Positions 1 to 9,053 of a DNA stretch of 64,000 nucleotides are shown one piece after another (within the stretch, counting starts at the first letter, position 1; each line of letters opens with the position of its first letter). Where the stretch lies: assembly GCA_905479985.1 (NCBI GenBank), contig CAJQOM010000035.1, positions 1 through 64,000 of the forward strand, in the 5' to 3' direction. The DNA comes from an uncultured Gammaproteobacteria bacterium. Its GTDB lineage: Bacteria; Pseudomonadota; Gammaproteobacteria; Nitrosococcales; Methylophagaceae. The translations under genes were made by a program, and so were the position numbers. Below the pieces are notes generated by a model that did not search any database, was not told the origin of the DNA, and was given only the letters and a program-made list of their open reading frames with translations.

Positions 1-201
1 CTAACTCATTTTGATGCTAATCGTTTACTTTTACATTGCTGTTTTATGTAAATTCATGCATCGGTTCTTTTTCGTAAGAATTGACCCAATGCAAGTATCC
101 ACATAGATTACTTGGTATTATTTTTTTAAAGAGCGCTTTGTCGCAACGTCATGTCTGCTACAAAGAAGCGAGAATTATACAGCCTCTCGCCGGGCTGTCA
201 A
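1..201 (-). promoter_or_regulatory. rRNA operon promoter and leader (minus strand)
   Basis: Read on the minus strand, TTGACA (201-196) and TATAAT (179-174) are both perfect sigma-70 hexamers, 16 bp apart. About 40 nt further on is CGCTCTTTAA (135-126), matching the boxA antitermination element of rRNA leaders, followed by AATCTATGTGGATACTTGCA, which resembles the conserved leader text before 16S rRNA in gammaproteobacteria. The 16S gene itself must lie to the left, outside the window. No protein gene is seen in 1-254. No clear terminator separates tyrS from this promoter, so some tyrS transcription may run into the rRNA operon. Confidence 0.8.
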
Positions 202-254
202 CGGATTATTGTTGAATTATGTCAGCTATTTTCTATTGCTTCGATGTCAGGTTT

Positions 255-1454
255 TTAAGCGACTGAAACCTTTGCATATTTCCGTTTTCCAACTTGGAAA
301 ATATGTTCCTCACCTTTCATGATAATCAGGGTTTTGTCCTCTACTTTCTGTGTATCGACTTTAACCGCACCCTGTTTGAGCATTCTCATTGCATCAGAAG
401 TACTGCTTGTTAGTCCTGCATCCTTCAATACGTTAGCAATAGGAATCCCGTCTTTATCTGTTGTTAAGGTTATTTCAGGAATATCTTCTGGCATTTCGCC
501 TTTCTTAAATTGGTTTTCAAACCCATCACGTGCTTGCTGACCCGTTTCTTCGTCGTTAAAACGTGCCACAATTTCTTGAGCAAAGTCTTTTTTGATTTCG
601 ATTGGGTTACGGCCAGTGGCTACATCATCACGCCATTGTTTAATTTCGGACACGGTTCGAAAACTGAGTAAATCAATATAGCGCCACATAAGGTCATCTG
701 AGATTGACATAATCTTACCGAAAATGTCTTTTGGTGAATCATTGATACCAATGTAGTTATCCAATGACTTAGACATTTTCTGTACGCCATCTAAACCTTC
801 TAATATAGGCATCGTTAAAATTGACTGCTGGGGCTTGCCATAGGCTTTTTGTAATTCACGCCCCATTAATAGGTTAAATTTCTGATCCGTACCACCCAAC
901 TCTACATCGGCATCAAGCTCGACTGAATCATAACCTTGTATTAAAGGATAAAGGAATTCGTGAATTGCTATTGGTTGGCCCCCTTTATAACGTTTATCAA
1001 AGTCATCACGCTCTAGCATTCTGGCTACGGTATGGTTAGAGGCTAATCGAATCATATCTGCAGACGACATCGCATTCATCCAATGCGAGTTGAATACGAC
1101 GGTCGTTTTTTCTGGGTCAAGAATTTTAAAGACTTGTTCTTGGTATGATTTGGCGTTTTCTTGCACCTGTTCAGGCGTTAAGGGTTTTCGTGTGACATTT
1201 TTGCCTGTTGGGTCACCGATCATGCCGGTAAAGTCACCAATTAAGAATAGAATGTCATGGCCAAGATCTTGAAATTGTTTTAGCTTGTTTAGCAATACGG
1301 TATGGCCTAAATGCAGATCAGGTGCCGTCGGATCAAAACCGGCTTTAATGCGAAGTGGTCTGCCCGTCTCTAGCTTTTCGATTAATTCAGCTTCGACTAA
1401 TATTTCTTCTGCTCCACGGCGTATTTCCGCCATCGCTGTTTGCACAGGAACCAT
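255..1454 (-). CDS. tyrS: tyrosine--tRNA ligase
   Basis: Charges tRNA-Tyr with tyrosine in the cytoplasm. The 399-residue product has the class I signature HLGH at about residues 48-51, the KMSKS loop at 226-230 ([11 protein letters not shown]), and a C-terminal S4-type RNA-binding domain from about residue 335. The frame stays open 23 codons further upstream, but the ATG at 1454 is preceded by GGAG at ideal distance and gives the usual family length of about 400, so I use it. A weak extended -10 (TACTAT, 1494-1489) lies upstream. The gene is divergent from the murein peptidase gene and points toward the rRNA operon promoter, a common gammaproteobacterial arrangement. Confidence 0.96.
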   Translation of the reverse strand: MVPVQTAMAEIRRGAEEILVEAELIEKLETGRPLRIKAGFDPTAPDLHLGHTVLLNKLKQFQDLGHDILFLIGDFTGMIGDPTGKNVTRKPLTPEQVQENAKSYQEQVFKILDPEKTTVVFNSHWMNAMSSADMIRLASNHTVARMLERDDFDKRYKGGQPIAIHEFLYPLIQGYDSVELDADVELGGTDQKFNLLMGRELQKAYGKPQQSILTMPILEGLDGVQKMSKSLDNYIGINDSPKDIFGKIMSISDDLMWRYIDLLSFRTVSEIKQWRDDVATGRNPIEIKKDFAQEIVARFNDEETGQQARDGFENQFKKGEMPEDIPEITLTTDKDGIPIANVLKDAGLTSSTSDAMRMLKQGAVKVDTQKVEDKTLIIMKGEEHIFQVGKRKYAKVSVA

Positions 1455-1581
1455 GTTTTTCTCCAAATTTGAACATTCTTTGGCGCGAATAGTACCACAC
1501 CCGGCAAGAATGAAGACTTCCATTAAGTTAGAAATGCTGAGAGAATGTGAGGCTAATTACGCAGCAACTTTAGAGTTTTTG

Positions 1582-3060
1582 ATGAAGCGAAATAGATTAG
1601 TACCGTCCTCTAAGCAAAATGCCATCTTTTCAGATACGGCGAGTTATTTCTCTCGTTACCGTTATCTTGCTCTCCTTATTTTATTGGGCGTTATTGTTTT
1701 GCTCTCTACTGGCTTTATCGCTTCTGATGATAAAGCGTCGCCACCAACGGCTTTGCATTCAAATGTCATTGACTTGCCTGGACTGCCCGCGGCGAAACAA
1801 GTTAAAACCAGTTTACCTTTGGAAGCTGTTTCTCCTCATAGCGCGGCCATCACGCCTGCTGTCGCTCAGGTAATAACTGCAGATGAGGAAACCACACCCG
1901 GCGAACAAACAGACATCGTTGATACTGAACAGAGTACGCCCGGCTTTCATTGGGAAGAAATTGTTGTTAAAGCCGGTGATAATCTATCTTTAATTTTCCC
2001 GCGGGCGGGGCTGACAGCAAGAGATGTTTATAACGTCACCCAACTAGATAAATCGACTATTAAACCGTTGCTGAAGTTAAAGCCGGGGCAGGCTATTCAC
2101 CTTGGCACTTTGCCAAGCGAAGAAGAAGGGAAATCGCTTCAAGCTTTAAAAATCGTATTAAACCCACTAGAGACTTTTTACATTGATAAGTTAGAAACGG
2201 GTTATGAAGCAAAAATGGTGACGCGTGATGTTGATGTCAGACAAAAACAGGTCACAGGGGAAATTGAGAACTCTTTATTTTTATCTGGTCTAACTGCGGG
2301 TCTATCTGACAAAGTCATTATGGAGATGGCCTATATTTTTGGTTGGGATATTGATTTTGCACTCGACTTACGCAAAGGCGATCAATTTAAACTTATCTAT
2401 GATGAACACTTCCTAGATGGTGAAAAAATTGGTGATGGTGAAATTCTAGCCGCTGAGTTTACCAATAGAAGCAAAACATTCCGTGCGGTTCGCTTTACCG
2501 ATTCAGAGGGCCGTGGCCAATATTATTCTCCTGAAGGTCATAGTATGCGTAAGACTTTTACGCGTACACCCGTTCCGTTATCTCGGATCAGCTCGCGATT
2601 TAACCCTAATAGAAAACACCCTGTTCTAAAGACGAACCGCCCTCACCGTGGTGTTGATTACGCCGCCAAGACAGGCACACCTATTTTAGCAACGGGTGAT
2701 GGTAAAGTCGCTTTTAAAGGGAGAAAAGGCGGGTATGGCCGGACCGTTATTTTGTCCCATGGCGGCAAATATACGACGCTCTATGCTCATATGTCGCGTT
2801 ACAAAAAAGGCATGAGAACTGGGCAACGCGTAAGACAAGGCCAAACCATTGGCTATATTGGTAGTAGTGGTCTAGCAACTGGCCCTCATTTACATTATGA
2901 ATTTCGCGTCAATGGTGTTCACCGTAATCCTTTGACCGTCGCCTTGCCTAAAGCGCAACCGTTACCTAAAAAATACCGGACTGAGTTTAAAGAACAAGCG
3001 GCACCCTTTCTTGCTCAATTAGATGTTTTAAATGCTACTGATGTTGCTCAGGGTGAATAA
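1582..3060 (+). CDS. M23-family murein endopeptidase (MepM/YebA-like)
   Basis: Predicted zinc metallopeptidase cleaving peptidoglycan cross-links in the periplasm. With the start at 1582 (492 residues) there is a single N-terminal membrane anchor (about 26-45), a LysM/OapA-like domain (about 125-175), and a C-terminal LytM/M23 domain. The latter carries the zinc ligands HxxxD in HRGVDYAAK (about 355-359) and HLH in TGPHLHYEF (about 436-438), with a further conserved histidine in YAHMS. Upstream ATGs at 1510 and 1534 are possible; I prefer 1582 because it puts the membrane segment near the N-terminus and leaves room for a promoter. It lies 8 bp ahead of anmK, pairing wall cleavage with wall recycling. 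Confidence 0.9.
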   Translation: MKRNRLVPSSKQNAIFSDTASYFSRYRYLALLILLGVIVLLSTGFIASDDKASPPTALHSNVIDLPGLPAAKQVKTSLPLEAVSPHSAAITPAVAQVITADEETTPGEQTDIVDTEQSTPGFHWEEIVVKAGDNLSLIFPRAGLTARDVYNVTQLDKSTIKPLLKLKPGQAIHLGTLPSEEEGKSLQALKIVLNPLETFYIDKLETGYEAKMVTRDVDVRQKQVTGEIENSLFLSGLTAGLSDKVIMEMAYIFGWDIDFALDLRKGDQFKLIYDEHFLDGEKIGDGEILAAEFTNRSKTFRAVRFTDSEGRGQYYSPEGHSMRKTFTRTPVPLSRISSRFNPNRKHPVLKTNRPHRGVDYAAKTGTPILATGDGKVAFKGRKGGYGRTVILSHGGKYTTLYAHMSRYKKGMRTGQRVRQGQTIGYIGSSGLATGPHLHYEFRVNGVHRNPLTVALPKAQPLPKKYRTEFKEQAAPFLAQLDVLNATDVAQGE

Positions 3061-3068
3061 ATACTAGC

Positions 3069-4175
3069 ATGGCTACTTATATTGGTGTCATGTCAGGAAC
3101 GAGCTTAGATGGCGTTGATGTCGCCATTGTCGATATCAAACAAGCCTCCTCTTGCACTGTTATTGCTGCAGAGACCTTCGATTTCCCTGCTTCTTTACAT
3201 CTTCTATTACAACGCTTAGTCGTTGATGGCCATTGTCATTTAAAAGATTTTGGTGCACTTGATGTGGCTTTAGGTCAATTTATTGGTCATGCTATCAATG
3301 ACTTATTATCACGAAATGCCCTTCAATCCGCTGACATCATTGCCATTGGAAATCATGGTCATACGGTGTACCACTCACCAGAAGGCGAATTGCCTTTCAG
3401 CTTGCAAATTGGTGATGCTAATGTGATTGCTGAACTGACTCAAATCACGACGGTTGCTGATTTTCGCCAACGCGACATTGCGGCTTCTGGCCAAGGTGCC
3501 CCGCTTGTTCCCGCTTTTCACCAAGCTGTGTTCTCAACACCAGAGAAGAGCCATGTTATTTTAAATATTGGCGGTATCGCCAATGTCACTTTGCTGGATC
3601 GTAACCAAGCGGTTATTGGGTTTGATACTGGCCCAGGTAATGGCTTGATGGATGCTTGGATTCAACGCCACCTAGGCCAGCCTTATGATCAACAAGGTAA
3701 TTGGGCTGCCAGTGGTCAATCTAATATCGCTTTATTAAACCAAATGCTTGCCGATCCTTATTTTTCAAAGGCTATTCCGAAAAGTACCGGGCGTGAATAT
3801 TTTAACCTTGGTTGGCTACAACAGCAGTTAGACCATCATGGTGAGCCTGTTGATATCGTCGATGTACAAGCGACGTTAATGTCCTTGACTGTGAAAACAA
3901 TCATTGATGCTATGACACTTTTTGCACCCAAAGCTTCTGGTGTTTATGTCTGTGGTGGTGGTGTTCATAACCACCAATTAATGCAGGTATTACAAACGCA
4001 GATCAGTGAGGCAACCGTGAGCAGTACGGCCGATCTTGGTATTGATCCTGATTGGGTCGAAGCAGCGGCTTTTGCTTGGTTAGCTTACCGCACTGTTCAT
4101 CAACAAACTGGTAACTTACCTTCTGTCACGGGTGCAGATCACGCCGTTATACTTGGTGGTGTTTATTCTGCTTGA
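3069..4175 (+). CDS. anmK: anhydro-N-acetylmuramic acid kinase
   Basis: Opens and phosphorylates 1,6-anhydro-MurNAc from recycled peptidoglycan, giving MurNAc-6-phosphate. The 368-residue length is normal. The N-terminal signature GVMSGTSLDGVDVAIVD, the central GFDTGPGNGLMDAW and the C-terminal CGGGVHNHQLM match the family. The gene follows the M23 peptidase gene with an 8-bp gap, so the two are probably co-transcribed. It converges on gcvH, leaving only 4 bp between the stop codons. A 7-bp inverted repeat (4179-4195) spans the junction but has no T-tract. Confidence 0.95.
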   Translation: MATYIGVMSGTSLDGVDVAIVDIKQASSCTVIAAETFDFPASLHLLLQRLVVDGHCHLKDFGALDVALGQFIGHAINDLLSRNALQSADIIAIGNHGHTVYHSPEGELPFSLQIGDANVIAELTQITTVADFRQRDIAASGQGAPLVPAFHQAVFSTPEKSHVILNIGGIANVTLLDRNQAVIGFDTGPGNGLMDAWIQRHLGQPYDQQGNWAASGQSNIALLNQMLADPYFSKAIPKSTGREYFNLGWLQQQLDHHGEPVDIVDVQATLMSLTVKTIIDAMTLFAPKASGVYVCGGGVHNHQLMQVLQTQISEATVSSTADLGIDPDWVEAAAFAWLAYRTVHQQTGNLPSVTGADHAVILGGVYSA

Positions 4176-4179
4176 GTAA

Positions 4180-4563
4180 TCACTCGTCGAGTGATGCTTC
4201 ATAAGCACTTAACGACAACAAGCTTTCAATATCTGCTTGGTTATCCGGCATGATTTTAAATAACCAGCCTTTGTCATAAGCATCTTCATTGATTAGTTCT
4301 GGCTCATCTTCTAATGCACTATTAACCGCGGTGACTTTTCCTGAAACAGGCATGTAAATATCTGAGGCTGCTTTGACTGACTCTAATAACATGCATGCTT
4401 CTTGGGCTGCCGCTATTTGTCCCAATGCCGGTAAGCCAGCGAAAACAACATCACCAAGTTGGTCTTGGGCATGATCTGTAATACCAATCGTTAGCTCGCC
4501 ATTGTCTTCTACTCGTACCCACTCATGTGATGTCGCATATTTTAATTGTTCAGGCTTTGTCAT
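4180..4563 (-). CDS. gcvH: glycine cleavage system H protein (lipoyl carrier)
   Basis: Small lipoyl-carrying shuttle protein. The 127-residue product shows the H-protein start (YATSHEWVRVE), the ITDHAQDQLGD motif and the lipoylation lysine in LLESVKAASDIY at about residue 64. It is the last gene of the glgC-GH57-malQ operon and overlaps the malQ stop by 4 bp (ATGA), so translation is probably coupled. gcvT and gcvP are not in the window. An H protein inside a glycogen operon is unusual. It may still serve glycine cleavage encoded elsewhere, or act as a lipoyl relay; the sequence does not decide. Confidence 0.95.
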   Translation of the reverse strand: MTKPEQLKYATSHEWVRVEDNGELTIGITDHAQDQLGDVVFAGLPALGQIAAAQEACMLLESVKAASDIYMPVSGKVTAVNSALEDEPELINEDAYDKGWLFKIMPDNQADIESLLSLSAYEASLDE

Positions 4564-6014
4564 GATTCAGTGCGTCCGTATAGTGCGTTTAAGTGTTTTA
4601 GGCGTTCGCTTGTATCTTGTTCTAGCTGATCCCATTCAAATGACCAAGCCCAATTGCCTTCTGTCGTACCCGGTACATTCATACGATGTGTGCCATCTAA
4701 CGCTAAAATATCTTGCATAGGTAAGACCGCTAACTGAGCAACCGATTGCAAGGCTATACGATTAAATTGCCATGCAATGTCCTCATTGCTCCGGCCAAAG
4801 TAGTCAGTAATATGGTTTTTAGTCTGATCATCTAGCGCTTGATACCAGCCCAAAGTGGTATCGTTATCATGGGTGCCGGTATAGGCCACGCTGTCAGATT
4901 GATGATGATGTGGTAAATAGGGATTGTCAGCACCACCACCAAAAGCAAATTGTAAAATTTTCATGCCCGGCATCGCATATTTTTCTCTTAAGGCGGTCAC
5001 TTCAGTTGTAATGATGCCTAAATCTTCAGCTACTAAAGGCAACTCGCCAAACACCGATACTAATTTATCAAACAATGCCTCACCCGGTGCTTTTACCCAA
5101 TAACCATCGATGGCTGTTTCGCAATTGGCTGGGATCTCCCAGCAGGCCTCAAACCCTCTAAAATGGTCAATTCGAATTAAATCAAACAGGACTAGTTGTG
5201 TCGTTAACCGCTGTTGCCACCAAAGATAATCTTGTTGCTCGTGTTCTGGCCATTGATATAAAGGATTGCCCCAACGTTGGCCGGTATCGGAAAAATAATC
5301 CGGTGGTACGCCTGCCACTCGTGTTGACTGGCCTTGTTCGTCAAGGGTGAATAATGTGCTGTTGGCCCAAACATCAGCACTATCATGTGCAACAAAAATA
5401 GGCATATCGCCAAACAACAATACACCTTTGTTATTGGCATATTGTTTCAAGGCTTTCCATTGCTGGAAGAATAAAAACTGTTCGAATTTCCGAATTGTGA
5501 GCGCTTGCTGATACACGCCTTTAAAGCTACTTAATGCCGCTTCATCCCTTTTCCTTAATGCTTCTGGCCATTCAAACCACGCTTGGTTTTGCTGAGACTC
5601 ACGTATTTCACAAAACAGTACGTAATCGTCTAGCCAATCTGCTTGGTGCTGACAAAATGTGGCAAACTCAGTTTTTTGTTGATCTGAAGCCCGCTGTTCA
5701 AATTGCGGATAAGCCACTTTAATGACATTTTCAACGTCAGATTCGAATGGATCTAAATCAGCCCAGTCTTGTAAACCGATATGATCGAGACAAATAAGCT
5801 TGTTACTGGCCGCATGTGCCGATAAACATTGGTAAGGAGATTGGTCACTATGGGTTGGACCTAATGGCAACATTTGCCAAATCGTCATTCCACTTTCGCT
5901 TAAAAAATCAACGAAACGATAAGCATCAGCCCCAATTGTGCCACTTGGTAAGCTGGTAATATGAAGAAGAACGCCACCACGACGACGATTAAAAACAGCT
6001 GCTTGCTGGCTCAC
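4560..6014 (-). CDS. malQ: 4-alpha-glucanotransferase (amylomaltase)
   Basis: Transfers alpha-1,4-glucan segments between chains (GH77). Landmarks are the N-terminal RRGGVLLHITSLPS, the catalytic nucleophile aspartate in LIRIDHFRGFEA (about 283), the acid/base glutamate in PLVAEDLG (about 330), and the transition-state aspartate in YTGTHDNDTTLGW (about 383). The length of 484 is typical of the short bacterial form. The start is GTG, directly abutting the upstream GH57 stop (TAAGTG), and its stop overlaps gcvH. In this operon it would trim and rearrange the glucans made through GlgC and GlgB. Confidence 0.95.
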   Translation of the reverse strand: MSQQAAVFNRRRGGVLLHITSLPSGTIGADAYRFVDFLSESGMTIWQMLPLGPTHSDQSPYQCLSAHAASNKLICLDHIGLQDWADLDPFESDVENVIKVAYPQFEQRASDQQKTEFATFCQHQADWLDDYVLFCEIRESQQNQAWFEWPEALRKRDEAALSSFKGVYQQALTIRKFEQFLFFQQWKALKQYANNKGVLLFGDMPIFVAHDSADVWANSTLFTLDEQGQSTRVAGVPPDYFSDTGQRWGNPLYQWPEHEQQDYLWWQQRLTTQLVLFDLIRIDHFRGFEACWEIPANCETAIDGYWVKAPGEALFDKLVSVFGELPLVAEDLGIITTEVTALREKYAMPGMKILQFAFGGGADNPYLPHHHQSDSVAYTGTHDNDTTLGWYQALDDQTKNHITDYFGRSNEDIAWQFNRIALQSVAQLAVLPMQDILALDGTHRMNVPGTTEGNWAWSFEWDQLEQDTSERLKHLNALYGRTES

Positions 6015-7697
6015 TTATCCCCCACGTCGCATTGTACCGCCTTGTTCAACTTCGCCACCGCCTTGGGAAACCACTTCAGATAATACTTGTGGCACTTCCT
6101 CGCCCAACATTTGGTACAAATTAGACAAATGCAGTCGGAATAAACGTTCAAAATCGCTAACGCTATCACCCGAATTATAATCACCGAACCACCAGAACCA
6201 ATCTGAACCTTCACAAATAGCGAGCTGTCTCAATAACCGGTGCATGGTATCCACATCAAACGTTTTATTGGCGACAACGCGATCAAATGTGTGTTTCGCT
6301 TGGCTTAATAAATCCCATCCTCGGTTTTTATCCGGGTCGCCAATCCAGGTTGAGAAGCTACCATAAACCCAGCTCCCTGCGACCAATTCTGGCAAATGTG
6401 CTGCTTCGACATCGTTTTCTAAACATTCTGAGAAGGTCGTTAATTCAACATCGGGATGATCGGCTAATTGCTGATAAAGGCCTTGCAGGAAGTAGTAGCC
6501 GTTGTATGAATAATATTCCCAAGCATTTTCGCCATCTAAGATAACCGAAACAACACGATCTTTATCGTCATCGGTCTCAGCTTTAATTGTCGTCAAATGG
6601 CTGATAAAGTCAGCGATGGCATCTTCAGCTGACCATGTCGTGTAATTAAAACCTATCAGGTCAGACAAACCATCATTCCGGAAAAAACAGGCCGGGCCTT
6701 GTTCAGATACTTGATACGGTTTATGTATACTGGCATCGGGCATATCAGACTTATTGAGACTATTTCGCAACACATTTTCGCCAGTCGCAGCCCAATTAAA
6801 ACCATGTTGGCCGATGAGTTTTAATGTCTCTGTTGATATTGCCCCTTCAGATGGCCAACAGCCTTTCGGTTTGAAGCCAAAATAGGATTCAAAAACACGT
6901 AGCCCTTCATCCATATGCCAATGAGACCGTTCTTCACCGCCTGGGTAACTTGTTATTTCTGGCAACTCGGCATCCGGCATTGCTTCTAATGTTGAATTAA
7001 TATCCAATAATAACGGCACAATCGGGTGGGCATAAGGCGTCACCGACAATTCTACCTTTCCTGATTCAGCCAAGCGGCGATAGCGTGGAATTAAGTTATC
7101 GAGTAATTCACCAATCACGGTCATCAACTGCCTGCGATCATGAAAATCAAAATTATGACCTTTTTTCATCATCGCCTGAATACGAATATCTGTCCGTCGG
7201 ACCGACTCGCCCATCCATGCCAAGTGATACCAAACTAAGAGATCGATCATGAATTGGTCGTTAACATAAGCTAGCCGATCGCTATCTTCAACCAATTCTC
7301 GTGCCATTGAGGCTAGTTTGGCAAAATGTGGGAATGGTGCAATCAACTTTTCATCATTGGCCCTTAAACAAGCCATGATGAGTGTTTTTCGTTCTTCGAT
7401 ATGAACAGGTTGTATCGGCGAATCTAAAGCGAGCAGCATCGGGTCTTTTAAACGACCGGTGCCTTTAAACCGCTCTTTTAACTGCGTGTCGTAGTCAGCT
7501 AGTTGTTCAATTAATGTTGGCGCAAAGTTAACGACCGCTTTGGCGCCTGGCACATTTTCCAAATGCCATGCCATATCCACGTAATCTTTAATCGCATGGA
7601 GATATGTCCAAGGCAGTTGATAGAGTCCACTTAGTGGTTCACTGTATTGCGGCTGGTGCATATGCCAGCATAAAACGACTTTTAACTTATCTGACAT
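6015..7697 (-). CDS. glycoside hydrolase family 57 protein
   Basis: Predicted alpha-glucan hydrolase or transglycosylase of family GH57, cytoplasmic (no signal peptide). The 560-residue protein has the family opening CWHMHQPQY (10-18), the probable nucleophile glutamate in [10 protein letters not shown] (about 284) and the probable acid aspartate in [14 protein letters not shown] (about 388). GH57 members include alpha-amylases, 4-alpha-glucanotransferases and branching enzymes; I cannot assign the reaction. It overlaps the glgC stop by 11 bp and abuts malQ, so it belongs to glycogen metabolism here. A canonical GH13 branching enzyme is present next door, which makes a second branching role less likely but not excluded. 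Confidence 0.9.
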   Translation of the reverse strand: MSDKLKVVLCWHMHQPQYSEPLSGLYQLPWTYLHAIKDYVDMAWHLENVPGAKAVVNFAPTLIEQLADYDTQLKERFKGTGRLKDPMLLALDSPIQPVHIEERKTLIMACLRANDEKLIAPFPHFAKLASMARELVEDSDRLAYVNDQFMIDLLVWYHLAWMGESVRRTDIRIQAMMKKGHNFDFHDRRQLMTVIGELLDNLIPRYRRLAESGKVELSVTPYAHPIVPLLLDINSTLEAMPDAELPEITSYPGGEERSHWHMDEGLRVFESYFGFKPKGCWPSEGAISTETLKLIGQHGFNWAATGENVLRNSLNKSDMPDASIHKPYQVSEQGPACFFRNDGLSDLIGFNYTTWSAEDAIADFISHLTTIKAETDDDKDRVVSVILDGENAWEYYSYNGYYFLQGLYQQLADHPDVELTTFSECLENDVEAAHLPELVAGSWVYGSFSTWIGDPDKNRGWDLLSQAKHTFDRVVANKTFDVDTMHRLLRQLAICEGSDWFWWFGDYNSGDSVSDFERLFRLHLSNLYQMLGEEVPQVLSEVVSQGGGEVEQGGTMRRGG

Positions 7698-8958
7698 GTT
7701 TGTTATTTTGACCTAACATTTCTGGTGTCACGAGGACGACACCATCGGGGGAAATTTCATATTTTTTTGCATCTTCCACTGGATCTTCTCCGATCACAGT
7801 ATTTGGTGGCAGATCACAGCCTTTATCTATCACGACTTTATTCAAACGACAATTCCGGCCAATATTGACATTAGGCAGAACCACACAGTTTTCGACGACG
7901 GCATAACTATGTACTTTCACATTCGAAAAAAGCACACTATGGCGTACTGTTGAACCTGATATTAAACAGCCGCCTGAGACCATTGAATCAACAGCTGTTC
8001 CACGGCGACCGTCATCATCAAAGACAAATTTGGCCGGTGGTTGTTGTGCTTGATAAGTCCAAATTGGCCAGTCATCATCATATAAATTTAGTTCTGGCGT
8101 AATACCAATTAATTCTAAATTGGCTGACCAAAACGCATCAATCGTTCCCACATCACGCCAATAACCTGGATCATTGCCTTGGACATCTTTATAGGGGAAC
8201 GCGATAACCTTATGATTTTCAATTAAATTAGGAATAATATCATGACCGAAATCATGGGTTGATTCGCCATTCGCCGCATCTTTAATCAATTGATCATATA
8301 AAAAAGCAGCATTAAAGATATAAATCCCCATTGACGCTAATGCCGTCCCTTCTTTGCCGGGAATAGAATTCGGTGAATCAGGCTTCTCATCAAACGCGTT
8401 GACACGCCATGATTCATCCACTGACATGACCCCAAATGCTTTAGCTTCTTCTACTGGCACTTGAAGACAACCGATGGTCATATCAGCCTCGTTCTCTACA
8501 TGTGCTGCTAACATATCACCGTAGTCCATCTTATAAATATGGTCACCGGCTAGAATAAGTACATATTCTGGGCCGTGTGTTCTTAAAATATCGACGTTCT
8601 GGTAAACCGCGTCTGCTGTGCCGGCATACCAGCCTTCTTGCGCTGTCTGTTGCGAGGCAGGTAGTAACTCCACAAACTCGCCAAGCTCCCCCCGCATAAA
8701 GCCCCAACCCTGTTGTATATGCCTTATCAGTGAATGTGATTTGTATTGGGTCAATATGCCAACACGACGAATGCCGGAATTAATACAATTCGATAACGGA
8801 AAGTCGATAATTCTGAATTTACCACCAAAAGGGACAGCCGGTTTCGCTCGCCAATCCGTCAATTGTTTCAGTCTCGAACCACGCCCCCCTGCCAAAATCA
8901 GTGCCACAGTGTCTCGAGTAAGACGACTGACAAAACGCGTGCTATTATTGACTGACAT
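7687..8958 (-). CDS. glgC: glucose-1-phosphate adenylyltransferase
   Basis: Makes ADP-glucose from glucose-1-phosphate and ATP, the committed step of bacterial glycogen synthesis. The 423-residue product has the nucleotide-binding start [15 protein letters not shown] (about 20-34), the [15 protein letters not shown] segment and a C-terminal left-handed beta-helix region. The ATG is preceded by GGAG about 8 nt upstream. It is first in the operon glgC-GH57-malQ-gcvH and divergent from glgB, with a 95-bp gap that must hold promoters for both. glgA and glgP are not in this window. Confidence 0.97.
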   Translation of the reverse strand: MSVNNSTRFVSRLTRDTVALILAGGRGSRLKQLTDWRAKPAVPFGGKFRIIDFPLSNCINSGIRRVGILTQYKSHSLIRHIQQGWGFMRGELGEFVELLPASQQTAQEGWYAGTADAVYQNVDILRTHGPEYVLILAGDHIYKMDYGDMLAAHVENEADMTIGCLQVPVEEAKAFGVMSVDESWRVNAFDEKPDSPNSIPGKEGTALASMGIYIFNAAFLYDQLIKDAANGESTHDFGHDIIPNLIENHKVIAFPYKDVQGNDPGYWRDVGTIDAFWSANLELIGITPELNLYDDDWPIWTYQAQQPPAKFVFDDDGRRGTAVDSMVSGGCLISGSTVRHSVLFSNVKVHSYAVVENCVVLPNVNIGRNCRLNKVVIDKGCDLPPNTVIGEDPVEDAKKYEISPDGVVLVTPEMLGQNNKHVR

Positions 8959-9053
8959 GAGGTAACTCCAAGCGGTAAATAATTGAAATTGCCTATTAGA
9001 TTGCCACAGGATTTCACATTCATCAAAAAAAAATTATTTGGAAATTCAAGACT

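Noticed and set aside
1455-1523. N-terminal extension of TyrS
   Set aside because: The extension has no ribosome binding site and no family support, while the ATG at 1454 has GGAG at correct distance.
4179-4195. Terminator between anmK and gcvH
   Set aside because: The inverted repeat is short, overlaps the gcvH coding end and has no T-tract.
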